A DNA stretch of 64,000 nucleotides from NCBI RefSeq assembly GCF_004344915.1, contig NZ_SKFG01000008.1:1-64000 (forward strand). Reading direction: 5' to 3'. A program made the translations under genes and the position numbers. This stretch comes from Paenibacillus albiflavus. GTDB taxonomy: Bacteria; Bacillota; Bacilli; Paenibacillales; NBRC-103111. Of the stretch, positions 26,422 to 36,118 are shown piece after piece. Positions within the stretch are counted from its first letter, which is position 1. Each line of letters opens with the position of its first letter. The notes under the pieces were generated by a model. The model was not told where the DNA came from and did not search any database. It worked only from the letters and a program-made list of their open reading frames with translations.

Positions 26422-28497
26422 TCATGAATCACCACTCTTTTCTAAATTTGAGACCAAACGAACAGGTAATGTAAAATAAAACGTACTCCCCATCCCCTCG
26501 ACGCTCTTACATGCAATCGTTCCACCATGCAATTCAACGATTTCCTTCGCGATAACAAGTCCAATTCCCGTTCCAATCACATTCTTCTTACGAGCTGCGC
26601 TGCTGCGGAACAATCGCTCGAATATCTGCGTCATATCCTCTTCTGATATCCCGATTCCCGTATCTTTAACGATAATCGTGACATGCTTAGCATGCGGTTC
26701 ATACTCAATTAGTAGGGTAATTAATCCACCGCTCGGCGTAAACTTCTTGGCATTCATCAGCAGATTAGAAAGCACTTGTTCAATTCGAACTTCATCGATG
26801 TATGAAACAAGATGGCAATTCGCCGGAATCTCATGAACCAGCTTTACCAGCTCAAATTCTAACTCATTCTCCTTCATGTCAAATACGTACTTCTCATAAA
26901 TTTGCTCAACGTAATTAATGATTGGAATATTCCGATAATTAAACTTAGCTTGACCTGATTCAAGTCGCGACAGCTCAGATAAATCTTGAATGATTCGATT
27001 TAACATCAGGCCTTTTTGATAAATATTATTCGCATAAGTCGGACTAAGAGGAATAATGCCGTCAAGCATTCCTTTGATATAGCCCAAAATCGAGGTAAGA
27101 GGCGTTCTAAGCTCATGCGTGATGTTCGATAACAACATGCGTCTGGACAGATCCATTTTCTCAAGCTTAGCTGTGCGATCCTTCACTTTCTCTTCCAACG
27201 AGGTGTTGAGACTAGCAAGCTCCGAAGCTAATTGCTCTGACTGCTTAAATGATCTTGAATAGCGTACCGATAAAATGACAGCTTGTCCAAACAAGTAAAT
27301 GTAAAGTCCGAACGAAATCGTTTCTCCAATAGGCAGAACGCGAACTTGATTATAATATAACACTTCATTCAATACAGAAAGGAAAAATACGAGCATAACG
27401 AAACAATTCGTATTGGCCCCTTCTCTTTTCCGAATCGCAGCTATGATGAACACATAAATCAAATAACCGATCAGCGTTAATAGAATGATTTGAGAGACAA
27501 GCATCGTCTGTGTATAGATAATAGCGGGGGTAAGCATAACGTAAAGCGTATTTACAAGACATAAACCAGCAGAGATATATAACACCTGACGCTTGGCTTC
27601 ACCTGGATACAGGGAATATACAAAGAAACTGAGGAACATGATCGCGCAGCCAGAGGTCCAATATTCCAGCTTCACTCCTAATTCCCAAGGGATTTGTGGA
27701 AATAGCTGCACCAGAAGCCCATCCCCTACAAACATCGATCTGGTCCCAATCAGTAAGCATACAAGACCAAAGTACAGCGTTGACCGATCTTTTCGCCTTA
27801 GCATGAATAGAACCAAATGATAAATTCCCATCATCATCATACCGCCAAAAATAAAGAAATCTCGCGCCATATTTTGCTCATGTATTCGCGTAATCTGTTC
27901 CTGAGCTCCTATTCGGATCGTTTCCCATAGACCGCCTTTACGCTGAACAAAGTTTGAAACTTGAATGACGATTTCAAGACGATCCCCCTGGATTGTAAAA
28001 GGAACCACTTTGGCGTAGTTCTTCGGTTCCATCTCATCAAGACTGGATCCCACTATTCCATTCGAGGCTCTAAGTTCACCATTAATCCAGAGCTTATAGG
28101 CGGACGCTACACTCGGCATATAAAGAGCCATCTGATTGGTAGGCAGCTGCCCTGCTTGCCAATCAATAATTAATCGATAAGTAGCATATCCTTGATTGGG
28201 CAGCTCCTTACCATTCAACTCATTTTTGCCCCATATACTTGGAACATGGATATAGCTTAGCGAATGACCACTTTTATTCTGCGGACTTAAATCTGTCGGT
28301 TCAAGCAACTCTTGCCAATATAACTCCCACTCTCCATTCAAGTAGACCACCTGTTCATCCGCTTCTTCAGAAGCAGCTGGCAAATGAAGCACACCTTGAA
28401 CAGCTTGACCCATCTTAACCTGCTCTTCTGCATATGCGATCGTATCCGTGCCCCATACCATGCATACGCAGAAGATAATGATTCCCCATACCTTCAT
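26422..28497 (-). CDS. 7TMR-DISM sensor histidine kinase
   Basis: 691 residues. A signal peptide (to about residue 23) precedes an extracellular jelly-roll domain (about 45-185; GEWELYWQEL, YRLIIDW) of the type tied to 7TMR-DISM receptors. Seven hydrophobic segments follow (about 190-400), a coiled coil, then HisKA with phosphoacceptor His in NITHELRTPLTSILGYIKG, and HATPase_c with N (NLLMNAKKFTPSGG), DTGIGISEED and GTGIGLVIAKEIV. The extracellular domain is carbohydrate-binding-like, which fits a sugar-type ligand, but that is inference. Encoded 11 bases after an MFS transporter gene. Confidence 0.9.
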   Translation of the reverse strand: MKVWGIIIFCVCMVWGTDTIAYAEEQVKMGQAVQGVLHLPAASEEADEQVVYLNGEWELYWQELLEPTDLSPQNKSGHSLSYIHVPSIWGKNELNGKELPNQGYATYRLIIDWQAGQLPTNQMALYMPSVASAYKLWINGELRASNGIVGSSLDEMEPKNYAKVVPFTIQGDRLEIVIQVSNFVQRKGGLWETIRIGAQEQITRIHEQNMARDFFIFGGMMMMGIYHLVLFMLRRKDRSTLYFGLVCLLIGTRSMFVGDGLLVQLFPQIPWELGVKLEYWTSGCAIMFLSFFVYSLYPGEAKRQVLYISAGLCLVNTLYVMLTPAIIYTQTMLVSQIILLTLIGYLIYVFIIAAIRKREGANTNCFVMLVFFLSVLNEVLYYNQVRVLPIGETISFGLYIYLFGQAVILSVRYSRSFKQSEQLASELASLNTSLEEKVKDRTAKLEKMDLSRRMLLSNITHELRTPLTSILGYIKGMLDGIIPLSPTYANNIYQKGLMLNRIIQDLSELSRLESGQAKFNYRNIPIINYVEQIYEKYVFDMKENELEFELVKLVHEIPANCHLVSYIDEVRIEQVLSNLLMNAKKFTPSGGLITLLIEYEPHAKHVTIIVKDTGIGISEEDMTQIFERLFRSSAARKKNVIGTGIGLVIAKEIVELHGGTIACKSVEGMGSTFYFTLPVRLVSNLEKSGDS

Positions 28498-28508
28498 TGG
28501 ATCTCCTC

Positions 28509-29708
28509 TTAATGAGTCGTACTCGCCTTTATTTCCTTTGCTGAATCTCTACGCAAGCTAATCCATAATAAATAGAAACCGACTGCACCAAGCAGCGTCA
28601 ATAACACACCCGTCATATACATTTGAGATGCACCCAACTTCTCAAAAATAATCCCGCCGAATATGCCTGCAAAAAATCCCGATAATCCTCCCCAAGTAAG
28701 GGCGAATGCTGCCTGACCTGAAGCGCGATACTCTCTTGGTACCATCATCGACGTTAGCTGCGTACCCACATAGAAGTACGTACCGTATGTGAGCCCATGC
28801 AAACCTTGAATCAGAATCACATCTACTGGACTCTGCGCCAGGGACATGAGCAGCCAGCGAAGGCTGTACAGGAGACAATTGAATATCAGGACAATCACCA
28901 TTGCGCCTTTCGTCCTCTTCAAGAAGCGGTCAAGCAATAAGAATACAGGCACCTCCAGAACGGACGCAATAAATATGGACCAGCCTACCAGATTCTCGCT
29001 TCCACCCATGCTCATAATGAAGATCCCGTTGAATGTAGCATTCATGGAATTGGGTACCGAAATAAGAATTCCTAGCAGTACAAACCATACAAAATGCTTA
29101 TTATGGAATATTTGTTTATAATCCGCGTTCGAGAAATCCCCTCTGCTCTCTCCTCTAGGCAGGCTAATGGTAAATGCTAATGTCAGGAGGATAGAGGTGC
29201 TAAACACAAGTCCAAGCGAGTCAATCCCAACAGCTTGAAGCAAAGGGCCAATCAATAGAGCGGTAACCGAATAACCGATCGAAGCCCATAAACGGATCGC
29301 CCCAAACTTTACAGTCGTTCCCTCAATAACGTTCAGAATTAAGCTATTGCTCTGAGAGAAGATCGGTGTTTGAAAAAAATAAAACCCAACCATCACCACA
29401 TAGATCCATAAATAGCTATGCAATTGAAAAACAATTTGGGCAATAATCAGATTAGCGATCAGCATCATCACAAGCGTTCGCTTAATATTCTGCATCCGAT
29501 CGCTATAATATCCCCAGATGGGGTTGGCAAGAACGGAAATCATCGGTCCACCGGCTAGTAGAAAGCCAACGGCAATCGTACTTACTCCAATATGTTTTAA
29601 ATAGAGCGGAAAGAACGTATTGAAGATAGCCATTGCGCCATAAATAACGAAATTAAATATTTTTAAAGTGATAAAATTCGGTCTTCCCGTCACCGTAGGC
29701 GATGTCAT
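28509..29708 (-). CDS. MFS transporter (MFS_1-like / PPP-type)
   Basis: 399 residues, about 12 transmembrane helices, of the MFS_1-like group related to LacY and nucleoside/phenylpropionate symporters (FFPLYLKHIGVSTIAVG, NPIWGYYSDR between helices 2 and 3). Solute unknown. Its place between a Gfo/Idh dehydrogenase and a two-component system with a sugar-binding-like sensor suggests uptake of a sugar or related compound that the dehydrogenase then oxidises. Confidence 0.85.
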   Translation of the reverse strand: MTSPTVTGRPNFITLKIFNFVIYGAMAIFNTFFPLYLKHIGVSTIAVGFLLAGGPMISVLANPIWGYYSDRMQNIKRTLVMMLIANLIIAQIVFQLHSYLWIYVVMVGFYFFQTPIFSQSNSLILNVIEGTTVKFGAIRLWASIGYSVTALLIGPLLQAVGIDSLGLVFSTSILLTLAFTISLPRGESRGDFSNADYKQIFHNKHFVWFVLLGILISVPNSMNATFNGIFIMSMGGSENLVGWSIFIASVLEVPVFLLLDRFLKRTKGAMVIVLIFNCLLYSLRWLLMSLAQSPVDVILIQGLHGLTYGTYFYVGTQLTSMMVPREYRASGQAAFALTWGGLSGFFAGIFGGIIFEKLGASQMYMTGVLLTLLGAVGFYLLWISLRRDSAKEIKASTTH

Positions 29709-29738
29709 GTCTAGTCATTCCTCTCGGGGTAATCGCAT

Positions 29739-30866
29739 TTACATTGGTAATGAAAGAGATTGGGATTGCTCTATCACTTCTTCAGCCGACACTTCGCGTC
29801 CCAGCTTGCTTGACATATAAATCCCTTCGCTGATTAACATCGTTTGCAGCGCGAGCTGTGCTGTTGGCATTAGCGGCACACGCCCCTGAATAGCAGCGAT
29901 CAAATGTTTTTGCGAGGATTGATAGGCATCATGATTCAGATACATTCTTTCTCGGCGAAGCCGCATTCTATCCATATCAAATGTACTATCAAGATCCAGA
30001 TCATTGACCGTACTGTGGAAGCTAAAAGGCGTCTTCACTTCATTGCTAACGAACATAGGCAATCGAATTCCGCCCTCAGAACCTACGATACTGCTGCCTT
30101 CCATACTTCCAAGATGAATCGCCCATGCTTCCATAATATCAAGCGTAATCCCGCCTTCAAACTTGACAAAGCCCAGTCCAAGCTCCTCCACATCAAAGCC
30201 GCTTTGCTTGCGACGCTCCTTGTCCATATCCATTTCTTGATAGGTTTGCCCAGAGATCCGTAGGGGTGTAGGTAACCCTAGCAAATACAGCATCTGCGAG
30301 ATATGATAGACTCCCATATCATATAAAGCTCCGCCACCCGCTGTCTGCTTATTCGTAAAAAAGGGTGTTCCGTATCCATCAACATAAGGACGATTGCGGC
30401 GGCGAAACCCATTCGATCTCGCATGATAGAGCTTGCCAAGCTTGCCGCTGTCAATTAAATCCTTCGCGATCAGCGTCTCTGTCTGGTAGAGCGTAGCTAG
30501 CTGAATATGCAGCATGCGTCCTGTTTCCCGTGCAGCTTCTACCATCGCTTGCCCATCTCGATACGAGCCTGCTATTGGCTTCTCACAATATACATGCTTG
30601 CCAGACTGCAGTGCCGCAATCGTAACTGGCGCATGAAAATTATTATGTAAGCAGACATCAACTACATCCAGGTCGTCACGTTTAAGTAGCTCTCTAAAAT
30701 CAGAATAAACATGCGGGATACCGAATTTTTCGGCAGCTCTCCGCGCTTCAGATTCATTGATATCACACACTGCAATCACTTCGGCACCTGGAATTTGTGC
30801 ATATTCCTCCAAATGCATTTTCCCGATTATTCCTACTCCAATAATGCCGATTCTTACATTGTTCAT
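29739..30866 (-). CDS. Gfo/Idh/MocA family oxidoreductase (operon leader)
   Basis: 375 residues; Rossmann motif IGIIGVGIIGKMHLEEYAQI and CEKPIAGSYRDGQAM, then GGGALYDMGVYHISQMLYLLG containing the conserved Asp/His region. Presumed NAD(P)-dependent sugar dehydrogenase of unknown substrate. First gene of a four-gene operon (30 bases to the MFS gene). It is the fourth member of this family in the window and longer than the other three. Confidence 0.88.
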   Translation of the reverse strand: MNNVRIGIIGVGIIGKMHLEEYAQIPGAEVIAVCDINESEARRAAEKFGIPHVYSDFRELLKRDDLDVVDVCLHNNFHAPVTIAALQSGKHVYCEKPIAGSYRDGQAMVEAARETGRMLHIQLATLYQTETLIAKDLIDSGKLGKLYHARSNGFRRRNRPYVDGYGTPFFTNKQTAGGGALYDMGVYHISQMLYLLGLPTPLRISGQTYQEMDMDKERRKQSGFDVEELGLGFVKFEGGITLDIMEAWAIHLGSMEGSSIVGSEGGIRLPMFVSNEVKTPFSFHSTVNDLDLDSTFDMDRMRLRRERMYLNHDAYQSSQKHLIAAIQGRVPLMPTAQLALQTMLISEGIYMSSKLGREVSAEEVIEQSQSLSLPM

Positions 30867-30947
30867 CCTAGTTCCCCCAGTTTTCTAGCTTGTAACATTA
30901 ATATACCACGAACTACGCGTTTCGTACGTAATCCTTGGTAAATCCGG

Positions 30948-31580
30948 TCAATTCGATACAATTCTCTTTTGAGAAACTACTGTGTATTTATCGCTATCCA
31001 CCGTCTTAAACGAAACTCTAACTATATAGTCTCCACTCTCTTCGAATGAAACATTCTTCATATCAACTGGCAGGTAGAAAGATTCCTCCTTACCTGGTTT
31101 CATCTCTGTATTAAAATAGACAATTTTTATATCATTTGGAGAATACAAAGCAACTTCAACATTTGTCCAATTTACCTTCAAATTCTCTACCTGTACTAGA
31201 ACGACAAAATCAATTACAGACCCTTTTTTAACTCCACTAAATGGATATTTTAAAGAAAAAATTTCATCTTTTTTGGAGATAAACTCCTTTGCAATCATTA
31301 AGCTAACATCTGGCTTGTTTAACTCCAAAGTTTGTTTAGTTGCGTCCCAATGCATCAGTGGACCAAATGAATCTATCACTAAATCGATTGGTAACATAGT
31401 CGATCCATCCATTTTGATAGGTGAAATATTCGAATTTATAGGCGTCTTATCCTCACCATTAACTATCACTCTAACTTTCGCATAATCACGATACGTACCC
31501 CAAAGTGTATCTGCTACAGCACTAGTCACTCCGCCAACCAGAATGATCAATGTTAGAACGATAATTCTTCGAACTTTCAT
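30948..31580 (-). CDS. secreted stalk-domain protein, 210 aa
   Basis: A signal peptide (MKVRRIIVLTLIILVGGVTS) is followed by a copper-amine-oxidase N-terminal-like stalk domain (VRVIVNGEDKTPINSNISPI, MLPIDLVIDSFGPLMHWD). The C-terminal half is beta-rich, resembling an Ig-like or CARDB-type fold (VIDFVVLVQVENLKVNW). No catalytic motif is seen. Probably an extracellular structural or binding protein. It is more AT-rich than its neighbours. ATG at 31580 follows GGAGGG; the first in-frame ATG at 31595 has no ribosome site. Confidence 0.72.
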   Translation of the reverse strand: MKVRRIIVLTLIILVGGVTSAVADTLWGTYRDYAKVRVIVNGEDKTPINSNISPIKMDGSTMLPIDLVIDSFGPLMHWDATKQTLELNKPDVSLMIAKEFISKKDEIFSLKYPFSGVKKGSVIDFVVLVQVENLKVNWTNVEVALYSPNDIKIVYFNTEMKPGKEESFYLPVDMKNVSFEESGDYIVRVSFKTVDSDKYTVVSQKRIVSN

Positions 31581-31657
31581 CCTTATTCCCTCCATCTAAA
31601 TTATTGTTTGTATAGTTATACCCTGCGTAAAGCAAGGAGTTGTGGTTGATATCATGG

Positions 31658-32572
31658 TCATTTTTGTTCGGGATACCACGGATTTAAATGCACGAGCACT
31701 TCACCAATTTTCGAATCCAAATTCATAATACTAATCTGTAGCTGACGAATAATATCATGGCCTTCTTGAATCGTTAATGTACCGACTACGCTAACTCTCA
31801 AATCCACAAGTATGTAATGCCCCTGCTCCCTAGCCCGCAAGCGATCAATCCGCTTCACCGCAGGATTGGCGCTAATAAACGCCATTAACGTTTCAATCTG
31901 CTCCGCTGGTACGAGCTTATCCATCAGAATATCGAAAGATTCCTTGCCCATTTCCCAAGCAAGTTTAAGCACGAGCAGCGAAACGATAATCCCTGCAGCA
32001 GGGTCTCCATATAGCAGAATCGGATATTGAAGCCATTTGCCTAATAAACCTAAACCGATACCGACACAAGCTGCAATCGAGGCATAAACATCTGCCAAAT
32101 GATCATATGCAGTAGCGATCAAAGCTTTGGAATTCATACGCTTGCCGACACGCATCGAATAGACATAGAGCAGCTGCTTGATAACCAAAGAAAGAAAGGC
32201 TGCAATAAACGCTATGTAGTGTACATTAGGGGCAGGCTCAAAAAATGCCGATATGGCATGAAAGCCCATATAGAAGGCAGCAATTCCAAGGATAATGGCG
32301 ACGATAAAGGCGCCAAGCACTTCGGCCTTGCCATGTCCATAAGGATGATCCTCATCAGCTGGTTTCGTAGAAACCCGCATCGTACTATACGCCACGGCTA
32401 CCGCAATCACATCACCTGCATTATGTATACCGTCAGCAATGAGAACCTGCGACTGAAACAGAGTCCCCACAAACAACTTAGCCACAGTCAAAACAATATT
32501 AGCGATCAGACTAATCCAGACGGCGATTATCGTTTGCTTCCGCTCTTTAGTTTCATTAGCCTCATTAGTCAT
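31658..32572 (-). CDS. cation diffusion facilitator (CDF) metal transporter
   Basis: 304 residues with six transmembrane helices followed by a cytosolic ferredoxin-like domain. The metal-site pattern in helix 2 is DGIHNAGD and in helix 5 AYDHLADVYAS (HxxxD), both typical of Zn/Mn/Fe exporters of this family. The loop HPYGHGKAE is also conserved. Metal specificity cannot be read with confidence; D and H at these sites fits Zn(II)/Mn(II). Single gene. Confidence 0.92.
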   Translation of the reverse strand: MTNEANETKERKQTIIAVWISLIANIVLTVAKLFVGTLFQSQVLIADGIHNAGDVIAVAVAYSTMRVSTKPADEDHPYGHGKAEVLGAFIVAIILGIAAFYMGFHAISAFFEPAPNVHYIAFIAAFLSLVIKQLLYVYSMRVGKRMNSKALIATAYDHLADVYASIAACVGIGLGLLGKWLQYPILLYGDPAAGIIVSLLVLKLAWEMGKESFDILMDKLVPAEQIETLMAFISANPAVKRIDRLRAREQGHYILVDLRVSVVGTLTIQEGHDIIRQLQISIMNLDSKIGEVLVHLNPWYPEQK

Positions 32573-32634
32573 GCATCATCACTCCTCAAACACTCAGCAT
32601 GCCCTTAATGACGGCTACAAATACACTTCACAGC

Positions 32635-32697
32635 ATAGAAGGCGATGAACCTTAGACTACGCTTTGATTATGCGTAATCCAGTTCATCGCCTTCTAT
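32635..32697 (-). terminator. long inverted repeat / probable terminator of the IclR gene
   Basis: ATAGAAGGCGATGAAC (32635-32650) and its exact complement (32682-32697) flank a 31-base loop containing ACGC/GCGT. It starts three bases after the IclR stop on minus. The T-tract is weak, so it may be a processing or stability element instead. Confidence 0.55.
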
Positions 32698-32699
32698 AG

Positions 32700-33443
32700 C
32701 TAACGCTGCATAATTCCCATACGGCGTGCAGATTCTGTAATGGCCGGAACCAGCTCGAGCATAAGTTCCAAGGTCAGGCGATTCGCTGGGCCTGACACCG
32801 CCAGCGCAGCGATCAATCTGTCGCTGCGGTCCACTATAGGCACGGCGATCGCCGCCGCGCCGGGTTCACGCTCTTCTACGGACGTGGCATAGCCATTCGT
32901 CCGTATATCCTGCAGCTGCTGCATGTAGGCTTCACGGTCGTATCCATACGACCTCTCCGCTTCATGCAGCACCTGCTCCTGCACCGCCTCGTCTGCGTAG
33001 GCGGTGAGCACTTTGCTCGATGCCCCGACGTAGAGGGGCAGTCTCGCTCCAACAGGTGCGACCCTGCGGATCGCCTGGTTGCTCTGCACCGCCTGGATGC
33101 GCACACGCTCCATACCGTCGCGCAGATAGAGCGAGACGGTCTCGCCTACAAGGTCGCGCAGACGCTCCATCTCAGGCAGCAGCATGACGCCTAAATCATC
33201 TCCTTGCGATAAGTGCATGGATAATTCCCACAGGCTAAATCCTAGCCCATACTTGTCTGTCGCGCTGTCACGCTGAACGAATCCCTTATGCTCCAGGGAA
33301 GCAAGCAGACGATGAACCGTGCTTTTATGTAAACCAACTCTGCTTGCAATCTCGGTTAAGCTGAGCTTCTGTGAATTTGTAAAACAAAGCAAAATATCAA
33401 GTGCCCGCTCCACGGCTCGCACCGTTAATTTACCATCATCCAT
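32700..33443 (-). CDS. IclR-family transcriptional regulator
   Basis: 247 residues. Winged helix at 1-65 (LTEIASRVGLHKSTVHRLLA) and the IclR effector domain after about 80 (GETVSLYLRDGMERVRI, YATSVEEREPGAAAIAVPI). It likely represses or activates catabolic genes on small-molecule cue. It is read alone, and a 17-bp perfect palindrome lies just downstream of its own -10, which points to autoregulation. ATG at 33443 spaced seven bases from GAAGGTGA. The middle third is a GC-rich patch unlike its flanks. Confidence 0.92.
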   Translation of the reverse strand: MDDGKLTVRAVERALDILLCFTNSQKLSLTEIASRVGLHKSTVHRLLASLEHKGFVQRDSATDKYGLGFSLWELSMHLSQGDDLGVMLLPEMERLRDLVGETVSLYLRDGMERVRIQAVQSNQAIRRVAPVGARLPLYVGASSKVLTAYADEAVQEQVLHEAERSYGYDREAYMQQLQDIRTNGYATSVEEREPGAAAIAVPIVDRSDRLIAALAVSGPANRLTLELMLELVPAITESARRMGIMQR

Positions 33444-33462
33444 CCTCATTCACCTTCATAAT

Positions 33463-33497
33463 GTTTCACCAAGTGAAACGTTGTTTCTTATAGTATA
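33463..33497 (-). promoter_or_regulatory. IclR promoter -10 and palindromic operator
   Basis: -10 TATACT (33492-33497 on minus). Just downstream is the perfect palindrome GTTTCACCAAGTGAAAC (33463-33479). Further TTTC/GAAA half-sites flank the -10 on both sides (GTTTC at 33483 and GAAAC at 33508). Bound regulator would block early elongation or initiation. Confidence 0.7.
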
Positions 33498-33557
33498 ACG
33501 GATGGATGAAACACCCGCAAGATAAAACGGATGTTCTTTGCAGCAAATATACAAGTA

Positions 33558-33582
33558 AAGCCGCTCCATTTAGGAACGGCTT
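33558..33582 (-). terminator. intrinsic terminator of folE
   Basis: AAGCCGTTCC pairs with GGAGCGGCTT through a short loop, four bases after the folE stop. Confidence 0.7.
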
Positions 33583-33586
33583 CTGA

Positions 33587-34174
33587 TTAATTTTTAATTA
33601 AGGACAAGAACTCTGCGCGAAGCGCTGGATCGCGGAACCCTCCGCGTACGGCAGAAGTAATCGTTTTGCTGCCTGGCTTCTTAACGCCACGGGCGCACAT
33701 GCACATATGCTCTCCCTCTACAACAACCATTACGCCGATTGGTTTAAGAACCTCTTCAAGTATATCCGCAATCTGTGATGTAATACGTTCCTGTACTTGC
33801 AGCTTGCGTGTTACAGCATCTACTAATCGAGCGAATTTGCTGAGTCCAGCAATCTTGCCATCTGGTAGGTAGCCGATATGAATTTTACCGAAGAAAGGAG
33901 CCATATGATGCTCACATTGACTGTAATAGGTAATATCCTTTACAATCACAAGCTCATGATGATCCTCATCGAACATAACACCTAGCACTTCACGGAAATC
34001 TACATCGTATCCTGCAAAAATCTCTTCATACATCCGAGTCACTCGAGCCGGTGTGTCAATTAAACCTTCACGATCTACGTCCTCACCAATTAGACGCAGT
34101 ATTTCGCGAACATGGCCTTCGATTGCCTCACGATTCGCTTCCACTAAGCTATTCTTATATTCATTGGCAGGCAC
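33587..34174 (-). CDS. folE: GTP cyclohydrolase I (type IA)
   Basis: First enzyme of folate (and queuosine) synthesis, converting GTP to dihydroneopterin triphosphate. 195 residues. Zinc ligands are in [10 protein letters not shown] and HMCMCARGV, with the active-site [19 protein letters not shown] stretch. It starts at GTG behind GAGGAGGGG. Here it is alone; queG for queuosine synthesis lies 2 kb upstream on the same strand. Confidence 0.97.
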   Translation of the reverse strand: MPANEYKNSLVEANREAIEGHVREILRLIGEDVDREGLIDTPARVTRMYEEIFAGYDVDFREVLGVMFDEDHHELVIVKDITYYSQCEHHMAPFFGKIHIGYLPDGKIAGLSKFARLVDAVTRKLQVQERITSQIADILEEVLKPIGVMVVVEGEHMCMCARGVKKPGSKTITSAVRGGFRDPALRAEFLSLIKN

Positions 34175-34209
34175 AGTCTTCCCCTCCTCGCCACAACCAA
34201 CCTTATGAC

Positions 34210-34416
34210 TTATTTAAATTTTTGTTTTTTCATCATATTTTGCACTTTAGACATTTGCTGCTTATTCATGTTGTAGCCCATTTGCTTCGCCATTTTTTGC
34301 AGCATTTCGGGATCACTCTGCATCTTCTCAAGCTGTTTGCGAAGATAGAATACTCCGATGATGAAACCGATCACAAGTCCCACCACTAATCCAATAATTA
34401 ACCATAACCACCACAT
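34210..34416 (-). CDS. yneF: YneF family (UPF0154) small membrane protein
   Basis: 68 residues: one N-terminal transmembrane helix ([20 protein letters not shown]) and a cytosolic Lys/Met/Gln-rich helix ([20 protein letters not shown]) that is the family hallmark. Function not established. SD TAGGAGG. Conserved across Bacillales. Confidence 0.9.
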   Translation of the reverse strand: MWWLWLIIGLVVGLVIGFIIGVFYLRKQLEKMQSDPEMLQKMAKQMGYNMNKQQMSKVQNMMKKQKFK

Positions 34417-34519
34417 CTTACTTTCCTCCTAAATTTGAACTCATATTTATGCTATTCTAACGATGTAATGCTATCATAGCATCTATTGCGCAAGCTCACA
34501 AACGAGAATTAATAGTGAC

Positions 34520-35554
34520 CTAGCTGAGCACATTCTCAATAAATACAGTCGTCTCTTTAGCTAAGTCCATCTCTTTGACATCAAACTCACGATCATTGTT
34601 GTCCTGCTTAATAATTCGAATAATCGGACGTCCAGGTAGACCTCTATGCTGACCAACCACTACGCCTGCTTCTTTCGTAGACAATCGAACAGATGCCCCA
34701 GTTGGATACACGGATACCATTTTCAGAAAATGAACGAGAGTCTCTCGATCCAGCTGCGTACCAGATAGAGACATTAATTTCTCACAAGCTTCATGGGGCA
34801 ATAACGGTTCTTCAGCGGAACGGAAAAGCATACTGTCGTACGTATTGGCTACTGCGACAATTTTGGCATAGAGATGAATTTGTTCATCCTCTAACTGTCT
34901 AGGTATACCTGAACCATCAACATGTTCATGATGCTGGAAAGCTACATGAGCAATGAGTAACGAATATTCGCGTTTTTGCTTTAGCATCTCAAATCCGCGC
35001 CATGTATGATGATTTTTCACATCAATTGCTGCCGTTTCGTCTGTTGGGATTTCGATTTTCCCGATATCATGAAGCAAGGCTCCTATCGCGAGCTCCTTCA
35101 ATTGTGTCGGATTAAGCCCCATGGACAGCCCAGTTAATACCGACATCATACATACATTAATCGCATGCATATAATGCGAATTGTCATGTGTTCGGATATC
35201 TGTCAGCTGAACGAGCAAATCCTGATTGCGCATGACATCTTCCAGCAATTTATCAATTGAGGTTGATATGTTCTTAGGGTTAAAATCCTTACCTGAACGT
35301 ATCGCCTGGAACAACCCGTCCATTTGCCTCATAACCGCCTGCTTCGTTTCTTCTGACACTACATCATCAATGACAACATCATCAAAGTTCGGATCCTTGA
35401 TATAGAGCATCGTAACGCCGATTCTTCTAAGTTGCGTTATCATATATACCGTCAGTTGCACACCTTCGGATAACAGGACAACACCGTTGCTATTAAAAAT
35501 CGTTTTCCCCAAAAAATGTCCTGATTCTATTGTGTCCAAATGAACATATCTCAT
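34520..35554 (-). CDS. HD-GYP domain protein, putative c-di-GMP phosphodiesterase
   Basis: 344 residues. Residues about 1-110 form an N-terminal DUF3391-like region; the HD-GYP domain follows with metal ligands HDIGKIEIP (HD), HHTWRGFEML and HHEHVDGSGIPRQL. The last motif reads HVDGSGIP where the GYP class has D/E-G-x-G-Y-P, so the 'GYP' itself is GIP. Activity on c-di-GMP is therefore likely but not certain. ATG at 35554 follows GAGAGG; the TTG at 35569 is less likely. 33 bases after ogt, probably the last gene of the DUF402-queG-ogt run. Confidence 0.85.
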   Translation of the reverse strand: MRYVHLDTIESGHFLGKTIFNSNGVVLLSEGVQLTVYMITQLRRIGVTMLYIKDPNFDDVVIDDVVSEETKQAVMRQMDGLFQAIRSGKDFNPKNISTSIDKLLEDVMRNQDLLVQLTDIRTHDNSHYMHAINVCMMSVLTGLSMGLNPTQLKELAIGALLHDIGKIEIPTDETAAIDVKNHHTWRGFEMLKQKREYSLLIAHVAFQHHEHVDGSGIPRQLEDEQIHLYAKIVAVANTYDSMLFRSAEEPLLPHEACEKLMSLSGTQLDRETLVHFLKMVSVYPTGASVRLSTKEAGVVVGQHRGLPGRPIIRIIKQDNNDREFDVKEMDLAKETTVFIENVLS

Positions 35555-35587
35555 ATTTACCTCTCCCAATCTTCCCTATTCTGTGTC

Positions 35588-36118
35588 CTAGTAGATGAAA
35601 TCTGATTCTAATTGGAGCAAATTCTGCTTTATATCAAGTCCACCACCATAACCGATGAGCTTACCATCAGCACCAATCACGCGGTGGCATGGTACGATAA
35701 TTGAAATTGGATTGCGATTGTTTGCTCCGCCAACTGCACGTACAGCTTTGGGAGAATGAATAGCGATCGCGATATCTTTATAGGAAGCTGTCTGCCCATA
35801 GGGTACAGTTCGTAGCGCTTGCCATACCTGCAATTGAAACGTCGTGCCCTGCATGTCCAATTCCAGCTCAAATTCCTGACGTTCCCCGGCAAAATATTGC
35901 TTGAGCTGCTTAGCAGCCTCTGCTAGCGCTTCGGGATTATGCACCCATTCGGAAGCTCCGTACCAACGCTTAGCCCGATCCATCAAGTAATCCTTATTAT
36001 CATTCCAAGAGCCAAATAACAGCGAACAGAGCCCCTGTCGAGTGGTAGCAAGGGTTAGCTGGCCAATCGGAGAATCTACCTCATCGTATGCAATCGTTAG
36101 ACCTGCAGCTTGATTCAT
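35588..36118 (-). CDS. ogt: methylated-DNA--protein-cysteine methyltransferase
   Basis: Suicide repair of O6-alkylguanine. 176 residues with acceptor Cys in IIVPCHRVIGADG, the Asn hinge (GGANNRNP) and an N-terminal domain typical of Ogt. Its ATG shares a base with the queG stop (TGATG), so translation is coupled to queG. Confidence 0.95.
   Translation of the reverse strand: MNQAAGLTIAYDEVDSPIGQLTLATTRQGLCSLLFGSWNDNKDYLMDRAKRWYGASEWVHNPEALAEAAKQLKQYFAGERQEFELELDMQGTTFQLQVWQALRTVPYGQTASYKDIAIAIHSPKAVRAVGGANNRNPISIIVPCHRVIGADGKLIGYGGGLDIKQNLLQLESDFIY

Noticed and set aside
30900-30930. ACGAA...TTCGT partial palindrome upstream of the Gfo gene at 29739
   Set aside because: Arms are only five bases and the centre is asymmetric; no confident promoter fits around it.
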